Assembly: GCF_018614055.1 (NCBI RefSeq)
Contig: NZ_JAGGPB010000034.1
Coordinates: 186,001 to 250,000 of the forward strand
Reading direction: 5' to 3'
From: Streptomyces sp. ISL-98
GTDB lineage: Bacteria; Actinomycetota; Actinomycetes; Streptomycetales; Streptomycetaceae
Length of the DNA stretch: 64,000 bases
Position numbers and translations under genes: made by a program. Shown in pieces: positions 8,222 through 16,876 of the stretch; position 1 is the first letter of the stretch, and every line of letters starts with the position of its first letter. The notes under the pieces are model-generated. The model was not told where the DNA came from, did not search any database, and saw nothing but the letters and a program-made list of their open reading frames with translations.

Positions 8222-8326
8222 GGTGTCTCCCGAGCCGATGCGTGAACACCGTCAACCTACTTGTAAGTATTCGTAGATACGTGTGACGCAGACCATGCGT
8301 TCAATGGGGCTTGGGAGAAGCCTGAT

Positions 8327-9052
8327 TCAGGAGCGACGCGAGAGGCGGCGCAGCGCCGGGTGGTCCGCGACCACCGTGCACGAACCGGGCGCGATCTCCG
8401 TGAACCCCGCGTCCCGCACGACCGGCAGCCCGCTGGTGGTGAGCTCCTGCCACCGGCCTGCGTCGGGCGTCCGTACGGACAGCGGGAAGCCCGCGTCCTG
8501 CCACGCCTTCCGCTCCACCTCCGACAGCTCCCACCAGGCAAGTTGAGCCCCGTGGCCCGCCTGCGCCATCGCCTTTCCCGCCGACATGTCGAGCTCCGGA
8601 CTCAGCCACATGACGGGGCCGGGCGGCGCGGCAGGCGGCGGCTCCGGGTCGTCCAGGTCCGTGCCCGACACCTGGAGTTTCGCCAGCTCCTTCGGCCATC
8701 CGTCCAGGGGTACGGGCGGGAAGACCCGCACTTCGGCGGCTTCTCCCGTGACGGTGATGCCGGGGAGGGCCGACGCCTTGCGCCACTCCGCGCCGCGCGC
8801 CCGCCGCACCACCTTGCGGATCCGGGCGTCCTGCCAGTCCCGTACGGCCTCGGCCCACTCGCCCGCGCCGAGCGACCGCTCGTCGGCGAGCATCACCAGC
8901 ACCGCGCGGGCCGCCGTCTCCAAGGCCTCCGTACGGGCCGGAGGTTCGGCCTTCTCGATGTGGACGACGAGGGGGAGCACGTACTGCGGGGCCTCGTCGC
9001 GGGCCGTCTGCTCGTGCCGGAAAGGACTGTCGGGGGTGTCATGGGTGCTCAC
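8327..9052 (-). CDS. Peptidyl-tRNA hydrolase 2 (PTH2)-like protein
   Basis: A 241-residue protein. Its C-terminal half carries PTH2-like features: a strand with LSPELDMSAGKAMAQAGHGAQLAW, where the Lys and the AQ-GHGA stretch match the family active-site helix, and later TEIAPGSCTVVADHP, the usual closing strand. The N-terminal half (QYVLPLVVHIEKAEPPART and the following helices) is an added domain common in actinobacterial members. If active it would release peptides from peptidyl-tRNA, but a divergent role cannot be excluded. The start is taken as GTG at 9052 because sequence upstream of it lacks coding character and overlaps the divergent AIM24 promoter region. Confidence 0.7.
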   Translation of the reverse strand: MSTHDTPDSPFRHEQTARDEAPQYVLPLVVHIEKAEPPARTEALETAARAVLVMLADERSLGAGEWAEAVRDWQDARIRKVVRRARGAEWRKASALPGITVTGEAAEVRVFPPVPLDGWPKELAKLQVSGTDLDDPEPPPAAPPGPVMWLSPELDMSAGKAMAQAGHGAQLAWWELSEVERKAWQDAGFPLSVRTPDAGRWQELTTSGLPVVRDAGFTEIAPGSCTVVADHPALRRLSRRS

Positions 9053-9158
9053 GCCCCAAGTCTGCCGCAGCCGTGAGACTCCTCGCCGAGGCTTCCCGCC
9101 GAGGCTTCTCGGCCGGGCGTCTTGGCGGAATGAATCGCTCCGGGCGAGGATGATCCGC

Positions 9159-9836
9159 ATGAAGAGCGATCTTTTTGCCTCAGAGAACATGGCGGAGCAA
9201 GCCACCGTCCCCGGGATGACCCTCCAGAACGCCAAGGCGGTCAAGTACGCCGTCAACGGCGAAATGCACGCGCGGCAGGGCTCGATGATCGCCTTCCGCG
9301 GCAATCTTCAGTTCGAGCGCAAGGGCCAGGGCATAGGCGGCATGCTCAAGCGCGCCGTCACCGGCGAAGGCCTGGCGCTCATGGCCGTGCGCGGCCAGGG
9401 CGAGGCGTGGTTCGCGCACGAGGCGAACAACTGCTTCATCGTCGACATAGAGCAGGGCGACGCGCTCACCATCAACGGCCGCAACGTGCTGTGCTTCGAC
9501 CCGACCCTCTCGTACGAGATCAAGACGGTGAAGGGCGCCGGCATGACCGGCGGCGGGCTCTTCAACAGCGTCTTCACCGGTTACGGCAAGCTCGCCGTGA
9601 TCTGCGAGGGCAACCCCATAGTGATCCCCGTGAGCCAGCAGTGGCCGGTGTACGTCGACACCGACGCGGTGGTGGGCTGGAGCGCCCAGCTCAACACGTC
9701 GCTGCACCGCTCGCAGTCGGTCGGTTCCATGATCCGCGGCGGCTCGGGCGAGGCGGTCCAGCTGATGCTCCAGGGCGACGGCTTCGTGATCGTGCGGCCG
9801 AGCGAGCTCAAGACCGAGAAGGCGTCGGCGAGCTGA
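9159..9836 (+). CDS. AIM24 family protein
   Basis: A 225-residue protein of the AIM24 (TerD-region) family, a single beta-helix-like domain of unknown biochemical role. Members often lie next to transport or stress genes. Family signatures visible here are KYAVNGEMHARQGSMIAFRG, the glycine-rich GEGLALMAVRGQGE, and the later GKLAVICEGNPIVIPV with VDTDAVVGWS. The ATG at 9159 is preferred over the one at 9150 because GAGG lies 9 nt before it and runs into the earlier ATG. The ABC ATPase gene begins at, or overlaps, the end of this gene, suggesting co-expression. Confidence 0.88.
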   Translation: MKSDLFASENMAEQATVPGMTLQNAKAVKYAVNGEMHARQGSMIAFRGNLQFERKGQGIGGMLKRAVTGEGLALMAVRGQGEAWFAHEANNCFIVDIEQGDALTINGRNVLCFDPTLSYEIKTVKGAGMTGGGLFNSVFTGYGKLAVICEGNPIVIPVSQQWPVYVDTDAVVGWSAQLNTSLHRSQSVGSMIRGGSGEAVQLMLQGDGFVIVRPSELKTEKASAS

Positions 9837-9847
9837 GACTCATAGGG

Positions 9848-10738
9848 GTGGGCCGCCGGTACGGCATCGGCGGCCCGTGGATTCTGCGCGGAGTCGACCT
9901 CGACCTGCCCGGGCAGGGACGCGGCCGGGCCCTGGTCCGGATCGAGGGCGCCAACGGCAGCGGCAAGTCGACGCTGCTGCGGCTGCTGGCCGGCATCGAC
10001 GCGCCGACGGCCGGGCAGGTGCTGGAGCGCCCGCGCACGGCGTACGTCCCCGAACGCTTTCCGGCGGCGCTGCCCTTCACCGCGGCCGGGTATCTCGTTC
10101 ACCTCGGGCGGATCCACGGGCTGCGGGGGTCCGTGGCGCGGGCCCGGGCGGAGGAGTGGCTGGAACGGTTCGGGGCGGCGGGGTATGCCCGTACCCCGCT
10201 GTCCGCGCTGTCCAAGGGCACCAGCCAGAAGGTGGCGGTGGCCCAGGCGCTCGTCGCCGAACCGGAGTTGCTGGTGCTGGACGAGGCGTGGACCGGCCTC
10301 GACGCGGCGGCCCGCGAGGAGCTCGACCGGGCCGTGGCCGAACGGGTCGCCGACGGCGCGACGGTGGTCTTCGTCGACCATGACGCGCGGAGGCTCGCGG
10401 AGGCGGTGGATGTGGTCCACCGGGTCGAGGGCGGCCGCCTTGTACGCGGGCGGGTCTCCGACTCGGCCGCGCCCGGCCCGCTGGTACGGATCGACGCGGT
10501 GGGGCCGGCCGGGGCGGCGCTGCCGGTCGGGTTGCCCGGCTCCCCGGACTGCGAGCCCGGGCCGGACGGCGGCGTACGGCTGACGGTGTCGGCGGCGCAC
10601 TCGGACGCGGTGCTGCGGGCCCTGCTGGGGGCGAGGCCGGGGTGGCATGTGAGTGCGGTTTCCCCGGCCCCGGCCCGTCATGGGAGGGGCGGCAGCCCCG
10701 CGCTTGCGCCGCTGGTGGGGAAGGGACAGGGGGAATGA
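9848..10738 (+). CDS. ABC transporter ATP-binding protein
   Basis: A roughly 296-residue ATPase subunit with Walker A GANGSGKST, a degenerate signature LSKGTSQKVAVAQALV (LSKGT replaces LSGGQ), Walker B LLVLDEAWTGLD and the switch histidine in VVFVDHD. The C-terminal 90 residues are an accessory region ending in a Gly/Pro-rich tail. The GTG at 9848 is the first ordinary start, but the expected first beta-strand (ELRLIGV) lies just upstream. Translation may therefore begin at a CTG around 9833 that overlaps the AIM24 stop. The permease-like gene starts in an ATGA overlap with this stop, so the pair is an exporter-type ABC system. The substrate is unknown. Confidence 0.85.
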   Translation: MGRRYGIGGPWILRGVDLDLPGQGRGRALVRIEGANGSGKSTLLRLLAGIDAPTAGQVLERPRTAYVPERFPAALPFTAAGYLVHLGRIHGLRGSVARARAEEWLERFGAAGYARTPLSALSKGTSQKVAVAQALVAEPELLVLDEAWTGLDAAAREELDRAVAERVADGATVVFVDHDARRLAEAVDVVHRVEGGRLVRGRVSDSAAPGPLVRIDAVGPAGAALPVGLPGSPDCEPGPDGGVRLTVSAAHSDAVLRALLGARPGWHVSAVSPAPARHGRGGSPALAPLVGKGQGE

Positions 10739-11403
10739 GTGCCTTGCTGCGGTATCAGGTGGCTCTGCTGCTCCGGTCACAGCGGTGGCCGGCGCCCGTC
10801 CTGCTGTACGCGATCTTCCTGTTCGTCAGCGTGCAGGCGGGGCAGCCCGTGCTGGACTCGCTGGGGTACGGGGCTGCCGCGCTGCTGCCGGTCGCGGCGT
10901 GGTTCGTTCGTATCTGCGCCACCAACGAGCCGTCCGCCGCCCGCAATTGCGCCGCCGCCGCGACCACCCCGGCCCGCGTCCACCTCGCGTGCCTGCTCGC
11001 CGCCCTGGGCTGTGCCGTCGCGCTCGGTACGGTCGGCACCACTGTGATCACGCTGATCAGCAAGGCCGCCAGCAGCGACAACCGGGTCGCCGTTCCGCTG
11101 GGCCCGGCCGCCCTCGCCGGGCTGCTCGCCGTACTGGCCTGCGCCCTGGTCGGGAGCGCCGTCGGTGCGCTGTGCACCTGGCCCCTGCTGCGCAGACCCG
11201 GCTGGTCGGTTCCGGCCACCGCGCTCGGCGCACTGCTGACGCTGGTGGTCGGCGGATCACCGGCGCAGGCGGCCGTATCCGGGCTGGTCACGGGATCGCA
11301 CGCCGGGGTGGTGCACACGCCGGTGTTGCCACTCGCCGCTGCCGCCGTGGTCGCGGGCGTGGTGGTGGCGATGGTCTGTGCGCTCAGCTCGCGGCGTGGC
11401 TGA
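10735..11403 (+). CDS. ABC transporter membrane subunit (six-helix, exporter-like)
   Basis: A 222-residue, strongly hydrophobic protein with about six membrane spans: residues 20-35, 42-58, 80-98, 118-140, 160-180 and 198-218. Its ATG overlaps the stop of the ATPase gene (ATGA), so the two are co-translated. It shows no family motif I can name. Size and layout match the small membrane partner of two-gene actinobacterial ABC systems. The substrate cannot be inferred. Confidence 0.8.
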   Translation: MSALLRYQVALLLRSQRWPAPVLLYAIFLFVSVQAGQPVLDSLGYGAAALLPVAAWFVRICATNEPSAARNCAAAATTPARVHLACLLAALGCAVALGTVGTTVITLISKAASSDNRVAVPLGPAALAGLLAVLACALVGSAVGALCTWPLLRRPGWSVPATALGALLTLVVGGSPAQAAVSGLVTGSHAGVVHTPVLPLAAAAVVAGVVVAMVCALSSRRG

Positions 11404-11417
11404 GTAGGCTCGTACGC

Positions 11418-11555
11418 ATGGATGAGGAGAGTCCGCCGTACGCCGAGTGCGTGCTGTGCCGCAAGCCGACCGAGTACCCGGAGACGGTCAAGGGCGTCGT
11501 GTACTGCCCTGTCTGCGAGTGGCAGGAGGCGCAGCGCCTGGCCTGTTCCGGCTGA
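11418..11555 (+). CDS. 45-residue zinc-ribbon-like protein
   Basis: A small open frame with ATG at 11418, 14 bp after the permease gene. The protein has two CxxC knuckles, CVLCRKPTEY (C11, C14) and YCPVCEW (C30, C33), spaced as in zinc ribbons, and a further Cys near the end. The body is acidic (MDEESPPY). It is probably a one-knuckle-pair zinc-binding protein co-transcribed with its neighbours. The function is unknown. The conserved Cys spacing argues that it is a true gene despite its size. Confidence 0.7.
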   Translation: MDEESPPYAECVLCRKPTEYPETVKGVVYCPVCEWQEAQRLACSG

Positions 11556-11599
11556 AACCCGGTGGACACCTCTCCCGGCGCTCGACGATCATCCGCAGC

Positions 11600-12133
11600 G
11601 TGAAAAACGTGAGCTTCACCGAGCTGAACGGCGCGGTCATGACCGCCCTCCTGGACGGCGACCTGGCCCGCGCCAGTGCCGAGGCAGGGGTCGGCCTGAC
11701 CGACTACTTCCTGGCCGACAAGGCACTGTGGCTGTGGCGCTACCGGCTCGGTCAGATGGCCGACAACCCCGCCGCGGCGCACTGGTGCGGGCGCCTCGCG
11801 GTGTGCGGGCCCGACGGCGCGGTCGTCGGGCACGGCGGCTTCCACGGCCCGCCCGACGACGCGGGCATGGTCGAGGTCGGCTACTCCGTGGACCCGGCCT
11901 TCCGCCGCCGGGGATACGCCAGAGCCACCCTCACCGAACTGCTGCGCAGGGCCGCCGCCGACCCGGACGTCACCACCGTGCGGGCCTCGATCAGCCCCGA
12001 CAATGCCGCCTCCCTCGCCACGATCGCCGGCTTCGGCTTCACGGAGGTGGGCGAGCTGTGGGACGAGGAGGACGGGATCGAGACGCTGTTCGAGGTGCCT
12101 GTACGGCAGGCCGTACGCCCTAGCGCTGCATGA
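11600..12133 (+). CDS. GNAT family N-acetyltransferase
   Basis: A 177-residue acetyltransferase. The acetyl-CoA loop motif RRRGYARATLTELL follows the strand VEVGYSVDPAF, and a later motif SISPDNAASLATIAGFGF is the usual GNAT motif B (Asn near a kinked helix, then GF). It should transfer an acetyl group to an amine, possibly the N-terminus of a ribosomal protein as in RimJ-like members. The likely start is GTG at 11600, or GTG three codons later; neither has a strong ribosome site. The last 14 bp overlap the convergent deacetylase gene. Confidence 0.82.
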   Translation: MKNVSFTELNGAVMTALLDGDLARASAEAGVGLTDYFLADKALWLWRYRLGQMADNPAAAHWCGRLAVCGPDGAVVGHGGFHGPPDDAGMVEVGYSVDPAFRRRGYARATLTELLRRAAADPDVTTVRASISPDNAASLATIAGFGFTEVGELWDEEDGIETLFEVPVRQAVRPSAA

Positions 12134-13010
12134 GGCCGGAGACCTTCACGAACCGGTAGCCGCGCTTGCGCAGCTCCGGCACGATTCGCCGGACCGCCCG
12201 GTCGGTGACCGGGGCCGCGCTGCGCGTGCAGTGCATGACCACCACCGAGCCCGGCCGTACGCCCTCCAGTACCTGCTCGGCGACCGCGTCCCCGTCGGAC
12301 GCGAACGCGTCGCCGCTGACGACGTCCCACTGGACCGCCGTCACTTTTGCCGGGGCCAGTGCGCGCAGGGCCCGGTCGTCGTAACAGCCGCCGGGGAAGC
12401 GGAAGTACGGGACGATGTGCCGCGCGCCCGCCTTGCGGAAGGCGGCGAACGCGCGGTCCACGTCGGTGCGCATCTGCTCCGCGCCGACCGTCGGGAGTCC
12501 GTAGCAGGGGGACTTGAAGGCGTGGTGGCTGTACGAGTGGTTGGCGATCTCGAAGAGCGGGTCCCGTCCGATCGAGCGCGTCTGGTCCGGGTACTCCTCC
12601 GCCCAGCGGCCCGTCATGAACACCGTCGACGGGACCTTGAGCCTGCGCAGTGATGCGATGAGCCCCGGGTTGTCGAAGCGTTCGCCGCCCGCTGCCCGGG
12701 GGCCCTGGGCGGCGGTCATGTCGGCGTCGAAGGTGAGCGCGACGGTCTTGTCCGTGGTGTTCCGGGCCCGCTCGAAGACCGGGGTGAGGCCTCCGGGGCC
12801 GGGCGCGAGCATCGGCGGCGCCGACTGCTTGGGCCCGGCCTCACGCGCGGCGGACGGGGCGGGGGCGGGAGCCACCGCCGCCGAGGGCACGGGTGATGCC
12901 GATGCGGGCGCGGCGCTCTTGCGCGGGGTGTTGTCGGTGCCGGCGCCGCACCCCGCGAGTGCCGCGCCCAGGGCCGCCGCCGCGATCAGCCTTCGTACGA
13001 AAATGTTCAC
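12120..13010 (-). CDS. Polysaccharide deacetylase (NodB domain) lipoprotein
   Basis: A 296-residue exported lipoprotein. The signal ends in the lipobox LAGC (Cys at residue 21) and a Pro/Ala/Ser linker runs to about residue 75. The NodB domain shows motif 1 TFDAD (catalytic base and metal Asp), motif 2 HSYSHH (two metal-binding His), motif 3 RFPGGCYDD and the late VVMH motif, so it should be an active metal-dependent deacetylase. Substrates of this group are N-acetylated sugars such as peptidoglycan or chitin fragments. The start is GTG at 13010. The gene ends head-to-head with the acetyltransferase. Confidence 0.9.
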   Translation of the reverse strand: MNIFVRRLIAAAALGAALAGCGAGTDNTPRKSAAPASASPVPSAAVAPAPAPSAAREAGPKQSAPPMLAPGPGGLTPVFERARNTTDKTVALTFDADMTAAQGPRAAGGERFDNPGLIASLRRLKVPSTVFMTGRWAEEYPDQTRSIGRDPLFEIANHSYSHHAFKSPCYGLPTVGAEQMRTDVDRAFAAFRKAGARHIVPYFRFPGGCYDDRALRALAPAKVTAVQWDVVSGDAFASDGDAVAEQVLEGVRPGSVVVMHCTRSAAPVTDRAVRRIVPELRKRGYRFVKVSGLMQR

Positions 13011-13038
13011 TTACGGAAAGTAGCTGATCATGGTGGCG

Positions 13039-14436
13039 CTACGCGGGTGCCGCCTCGCGCGGGGCGGCCGACCGGGTGGCAAGAGAAGCGGAATAGCGGC
13101 GCAGGAGCAGCACGGCGGTGGTGGCCAGGCCGGTCAGCAGCCCGAGCCAGATGCCCAGGGTGTCGAGGCCCAGGGGACGGGCGAGGAGCCACGCGGCGGG
13201 GAGTCCGACGGCCCAGTAGCCGATCAGGGTGATGCGGAAACCGCTCTTCGTGTCGTCGAGGCCGCGCAGCAGACCGACTCCGATGTTCTGCGCGCAGTCG
13301 AAGAACTGGAGGAAGACGGTGACGACGAGCAGCTGGGTGGCGATGGCGAGCGCCTGGCCGGAGCCGGGTCCCGAGTCGAGGAACGGGCGCAGGACGAGCT
13401 CGGGCAGCGCGAGGTAGGCGACGCCGACGACCGCCATCACGGCCGCGGCGCACGCGAGCGCGGTGTTCTTGATGCGGCGTGCGTCGTCGGTGCGGCCGAG
13501 CGCGAGTTCGCGGCTGACGTTGATGGAGGCGGCGTGCGAGAGACCGACCGCGACCTGGAAGACGATGTAGACGAGCTGGTTGACGGCGGTGTGCGCGGCG
13601 AGGGCGGCGGGTCCGAAGGATCCGGCCATCAGCGCGGTGATGGAGAAGAAGCCCGCTTCCGAGCCGTACGTCGCCGCGATCGGCACCCCGAGGGCGATGA
13701 GCCGCTTGACGGTCGCCGGGTCGGCCTTGGCGGCGTTCAGGGTGAGCAGGGGCGCCAGTTCGCTGTCCCTCTTCGCCGAGACGTACAGGGCGATGAAGGA
13801 CAGGAAGTAGACGGTGGAGGTGGCGACGCCGATACCGGTCAGGCCCAGCCGTGGCAGCCCCCAAGTTCCGTGGATCAGAACCCAGTTCAGGCCCGCGTTG
13901 ACGGCGACGGACGCGATGGTTATCTGAAGCAGAGCCTGCGGGCGCCGCATGCCCACGGTGAACTGGCGGATCGCCTGGAACCAGAGGCAGGGCAGCAGGC
14001 CGGGCGCCAGGGCCAGCAGCATGGTCCGGGTGCGTTCGACCACGGCGGCGTCCTGGCCGAGCCAGGTCAGGGTCTGGCCGATGAGGACCATGAGGACGGC
14101 CCCGGCGATGCCGGCCAGCGTCGCCACGGCCATGCTCGCCCGGACGATGCCGCGGACCTCTTCGTGATCCCCTTCCGCCTCCGTTCCCGCCTTCTCCGTG
14201 CGGGCGGCAGCCGCGGCTATCTGGTTGCCGACGGAAGTCACCAGGCCGACGCCCATCGTGCGCAGCTGGTTGAAGATGACGATGGCCAGGCCGCCTGCGG
14301 CCAGTTCCTGGGTGCCGAGGAGGCCCATCATCACCGTGTCGGTGGTGGTCAGGGCGACCTGGGCGAGTTGGGTGAGGACGAGCGGTACGGCGAGGGTGGC
14401 CAGCGCGCGGCTGTCGCGGAGAAGGGTCGTCAGCAT
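13039..14436 (-). CDS. MATE family exporter, probable siderophore efflux pump
   Basis: A 465-residue protein with about 12 membrane helices and MatE repeat signatures (VPLVLTQLAQVALTTTDTVM; ALGVPIAATYGSEAGFFS). It resembles NorM/DinF antiporters that export small cationic or zwitterionic compounds using Na+ or H+. It is the last gene of the iron-box-controlled operon, 5 bp after the sbnA-like gene and without its own clear ribosome site. I therefore infer that it exports the locus product. Confidence 0.88.
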   Translation of the reverse strand: MLTTLLRDSRALATLAVPLVLTQLAQVALTTTDTVMMGLLGTQELAAGGLAIVIFNQLRTMGVGLVTSVGNQIAAAAARTEKAGTEAEGDHEEVRGIVRASMAVATLAGIAGAVLMVLIGQTLTWLGQDAAVVERTRTMLLALAPGLLPCLWFQAIRQFTVGMRRPQALLQITIASVAVNAGLNWVLIHGTWGLPRLGLTGIGVATSTVYFLSFIALYVSAKRDSELAPLLTLNAAKADPATVKRLIALGVPIAATYGSEAGFFSITALMAGSFGPAALAAHTAVNQLVYIVFQVAVGLSHAASINVSRELALGRTDDARRIKNTALACAAAVMAVVGVAYLALPELVLRPFLDSGPGSGQALAIATQLLVVTVFLQFFDCAQNIGVGLLRGLDDTKSGFRITLIGYWAVGLPAAWLLARPLGLDTLGIWLGLLTGLATTAVLLLRRYSASLATRSAAPREAAPA

Positions 14437-14441
14437 GAGGG

Positions 14442-15470
14442 TTATCGGTTCCTGCGGAGTTTGGTGAGGAGCTCTTCGATCTCGCGTTCCGCTTCGGGAT
14501 CGAGGAGGTCGCGGGCTTGCATCCAGGCGTCGTTGAACACGGTGTCCATGTACTTCTCGCCGCCGTCGTTCACCAGCGCGACCATAGTGGTGCCGGGCGG
14601 GAGGGTGGGCAGGCGGGTCAGCGCCTCGTGGACGACGCCGCCGGCGGAGCCGCCGATGAGCAGGCCCGTACGGGCGACGGCGCGGCAGGTCGCGAACGCT
14701 TCGACGTCGCCGACCTTCACGCCTTCGTCGATGAGGTCGAAGTCGACGAGGGCGCCGATCTCGGCTCCCTCCGGTGTGCCGGTGCCCGACTGGTAGTAGT
14801 CGTGGGCCGGCCCGCCGAACGCGATCGACCCCTTCGGCTCGACTCCGACGGTGCTGAAGCCGGGTATCAGCCCCCGCAGTTCGCGGGCGGTGCCGCACAG
14901 CGCTCCGCCGGTGCCGACCGCGCCGATGAGGACGTCGAGCCGGCCGTCGAGGGCCTCGTTGAGCTCGTGGGCGACGGGGAAGTAGCCGACGCCGTTGCTG
15001 GGGTTGTTGTGCTGCTCGGTGAAGATGGTGTTGTCCTCGCCGCGTGCCATCTCCTCGGCGAGTTCCTCCCGGGCGGCGGTGGCGAGCTCTTCGGTGCCGT
15101 CGTCGACGACGTACACGAGCTCGGTTCCCAGGGCCTTCATGCCGCGCAGCTTGTCGGCGCAGGCGTGGTGGTCCACCACGGCCGTGAAGGTGTAGCCGCG
15201 TTCGGCGGCGATCACGGCGAGGCCGAGGCCGGTGTTGCCGGACGTGGACTCGATGATCCGGCCGCCGGGCCGCAGTTCGCCGCGGTCTTCGGCATCGGTG
15301 ACCATCTGCCGGGCCATGCGGATTTTCGCTGTGCCGGTCGGGTTGAACATCTCCAGCTTCAGCAGCAGGCGGCTGCCGGTTTCGGTCGTGGCCAGTTCCA
15401 GCAGGGGGGTGTAACCGATGAGGTCGGACACGCGGGTGACCACGGCGGGTCGCTGAAGGGCTCCGGGCAT
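14442..15470 (-). CDS. sbnA: SbnA-like PLP-dependent synthase for diaminopropionate-type precursor
   Basis: A 342-residue fold-type II PLP enzyme of the cysteine synthase superfamily. It has the cofactor lysine in NPTGTAKIRMA (K49), the substrate loop STSGNTG (75-81) and the phosphate loop GAVGTGG. In staphyloferrin B synthesis SbnA condenses O-phosphoserine with glutamate to give N-(2-amino-2-carboxyethyl)-glutamate, which SbnB then splits to 2,3-diaminopropionate. The amino donor here could differ (aspartate would suit an EDDS/EDHA-like product), which the sequence alone does not decide. It lies between the decarboxylase and the exporter, with GGAG before the ATG. Confidence 0.88.
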   Translation of the reverse strand: MPGALQRPAVVTRVSDLIGYTPLLELATTETGSRLLLKLEMFNPTGTAKIRMARQMVTDAEDRGELRPGGRIIESTSGNTGLGLAVIAAERGYTFTAVVDHHACADKLRGMKALGTELVYVVDDGTEELATAAREELAEEMARGEDNTIFTEQHNNPSNGVGYFPVAHELNEALDGRLDVLIGAVGTGGALCGTARELRGLIPGFSTVGVEPKGSIAFGGPAHDYYQSGTGTPEGAEIGALVDFDLIDEGVKVGDVEAFATCRAVARTGLLIGGSAGGVVHEALTRLPTLPPGTTMVALVNDGGEKYMDTVFNDAWMQARDLLDPEAEREIEELLTKLRRNR

Positions 15471-15490
15471 CGTGGGGCTCCAGGGTGGGG

Positions 15491-16876
15491 TCAGGTGAAG
15501 TGGCGGTCGAGTCGCCAGCGCGGCCGCGGGCGTTCGGTGTGGTCGACGACGACCTTGGGCGGGAGGGCCAGGTCGTGGAAGGGGGATTCGTTGGAGTCCA
15601 TCTGGTAGCCGGCCGTGTTGGGGTAGACCAGCAGGTCACCGGTGCGTGGCCGCCTGGGGAAGGGGATCTTCCGCCAGGTGAGTATGTCCGATTCCAGGCA
15701 GGTCGCCGCCCCGACACTGGCGGGATACGTGCCCGCCGGGGCGTCGGCGTCCCGCGAGAGCAGGTACGGGTCGGGCAGGTACTCGCTGTTGAACCACTGC
15801 TCGGACAGGCTCAGGCTGGTGCCGTCCACGGTGAGGAGCTGATAGCCCTCCCGGTCCTTGACACCCTGGATCCGGAACACGGTCGCGCCCGCCCGGTCGA
15901 GCAGCGCGCGGCCGGGCTCCATCAGCAACTCGACGCCCGAGTCCTTCAACAGCTCGGCGACACTCTGGCCGTGCCCCTCCGGCCGGGCCGCCAGGAGGGC
16001 CCGCAGGGCGTCCGCCCCGGCGGCCGGCGAGTGGTACGGGTAGAAGTCGCCGCTGCTGAACGACTTGCCCGCGTGGTAGTGACCGCTGTTCTGCTCGCCG
16101 AGGAAGGTCTGCCAGCTGTTGGCGTCGGTGTAACTGACCGGCAGGCCGCCGCCGATGCTGATCCGGCAGGCCTCCAGACCCAGGACGCGGGCCTTGAGGC
16201 ACAGGTCGACCAGCCGGGCGGCGAGGTCGGCGCGAGGCTGGACTGCGTACCCGGACAGGTGGAAGCTGAACCCTTCCATGCGTACGGCGTCGCCTGCCTG
16301 CACGCAGCGGTCCATGGCGGTGGCCAGCTCGGCGTCGTTCATGCCGAAGCGGCTGTGCGGCTGGTCCGGCGGCAGGCACCGCAGGAGCAGCCGGGCGGGC
16401 CGCACGGTGCCGTTCAGCACGGTCGTGACGACGGCGTCGAGTTCGTCGAGCGCGTCCACGGCGATCAGCGCGCCCTGCCGCACCGCGAGGCGCAGCAGGT
16501 CGTGGCCCTTGGCCGGGCCCGTGACGACGAGGTTCTCGCCGCGTACGCCGTGGCCGAGGGCCTCGCGCAGCTCACCCACGGACGCGACGTCGACGCCCGC
16601 CCCGAGGGCCGCGCACTGTTCGATCCAGACGGCGGCCTTGTTGGCCTTCTTCGCGAAGTACACGAAGCCGTCCACACCCGCGTCCGTAAGGGCTGCCCGC
16701 ATCGCATCGAGGTTGTCCCGGAAGGCGTCGGGCAGCAGGAAGTGGAAAGGCCCGCCCAGGGCGTACGAAAGTTCCTCGATCAGCCCACTGCCCAGCACCG
16801 CTTCGGTCGCGGGGTCGGGCAGGGCGGGCAGAGTCGGGAGAGTCGGCCGGGGCGGCCGGCCGGGGGCTCCGCTCAC
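15491..16876 (-). CDS. Fold-type III PLP decarboxylase (ornithine/diaminopimelate decarboxylase family, SbnH-like)
   Basis: A 461-residue alanine-racemase-fold decarboxylase. The PLP lysine lies in FAKKANK (K77), the substrate loop is HSRFGM, the phosphate-binding glycines are in ISIGGGLPVSYT, and EPGRAL supplies the usual catalytic and structural residues. In staphyloferrin B synthesis the equivalent enzyme SbnH decarboxylates a diaminopropionyl intermediate to leave an ethylenediamine unit. The same reaction would make the ethylenediamine core of EDHA/EDDS-like chelators. The start is GTG at 16876, whose GTGA overlaps the sbnB stop and indicates translational coupling. Confidence 0.87.
   Translation of the reverse strand: MSGAPGRPPRPTLPTLPALPDPATEAVLGSGLIEELSYALGGPFHFLLPDAFRDNLDAMRAALTDAGVDGFVYFAKKANKAAVWIEQCAALGAGVDVASVGELREALGHGVRGENLVVTGPAKGHDLLRLAVRQGALIAVDALDELDAVVTTVLNGTVRPARLLLRCLPPDQPHSRFGMNDAELATAMDRCVQAGDAVRMEGFSFHLSGYAVQPRADLAARLVDLCLKARVLGLEACRISIGGGLPVSYTDANSWQTFLGEQNSGHYHAGKSFSSGDFYPYHSPAAGADALRALLAARPEGHGQSVAELLKDSGVELLMEPGRALLDRAGATVFRIQGVKDREGYQLLTVDGTSLSLSEQWFNSEYLPDPYLLSRDADAPAGTYPASVGAATCLESDILTWRKIPFPRRPRTGDLLVYPNTAGYQMDSNESPFHDLALPPKVVVDHTERPRPRWRLDRHFT

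Noticed and set aside
8240..8290. AT-richer stretch with short inverted repeat (GTAT...ATAC)
   Set aside because: It is probably just the promoter region of the minus-strand DUF4142 gene. I could not place a convincing -35/-10 pair, so I did not list it.
13030..14796. A 588-codon plus-strand frame and similar frames to 17.5 kb
   Set aside because: They are antisense to the MATE, sbnA, decarboxylase and sbnB genes, which are tightly coupled and recognisable.
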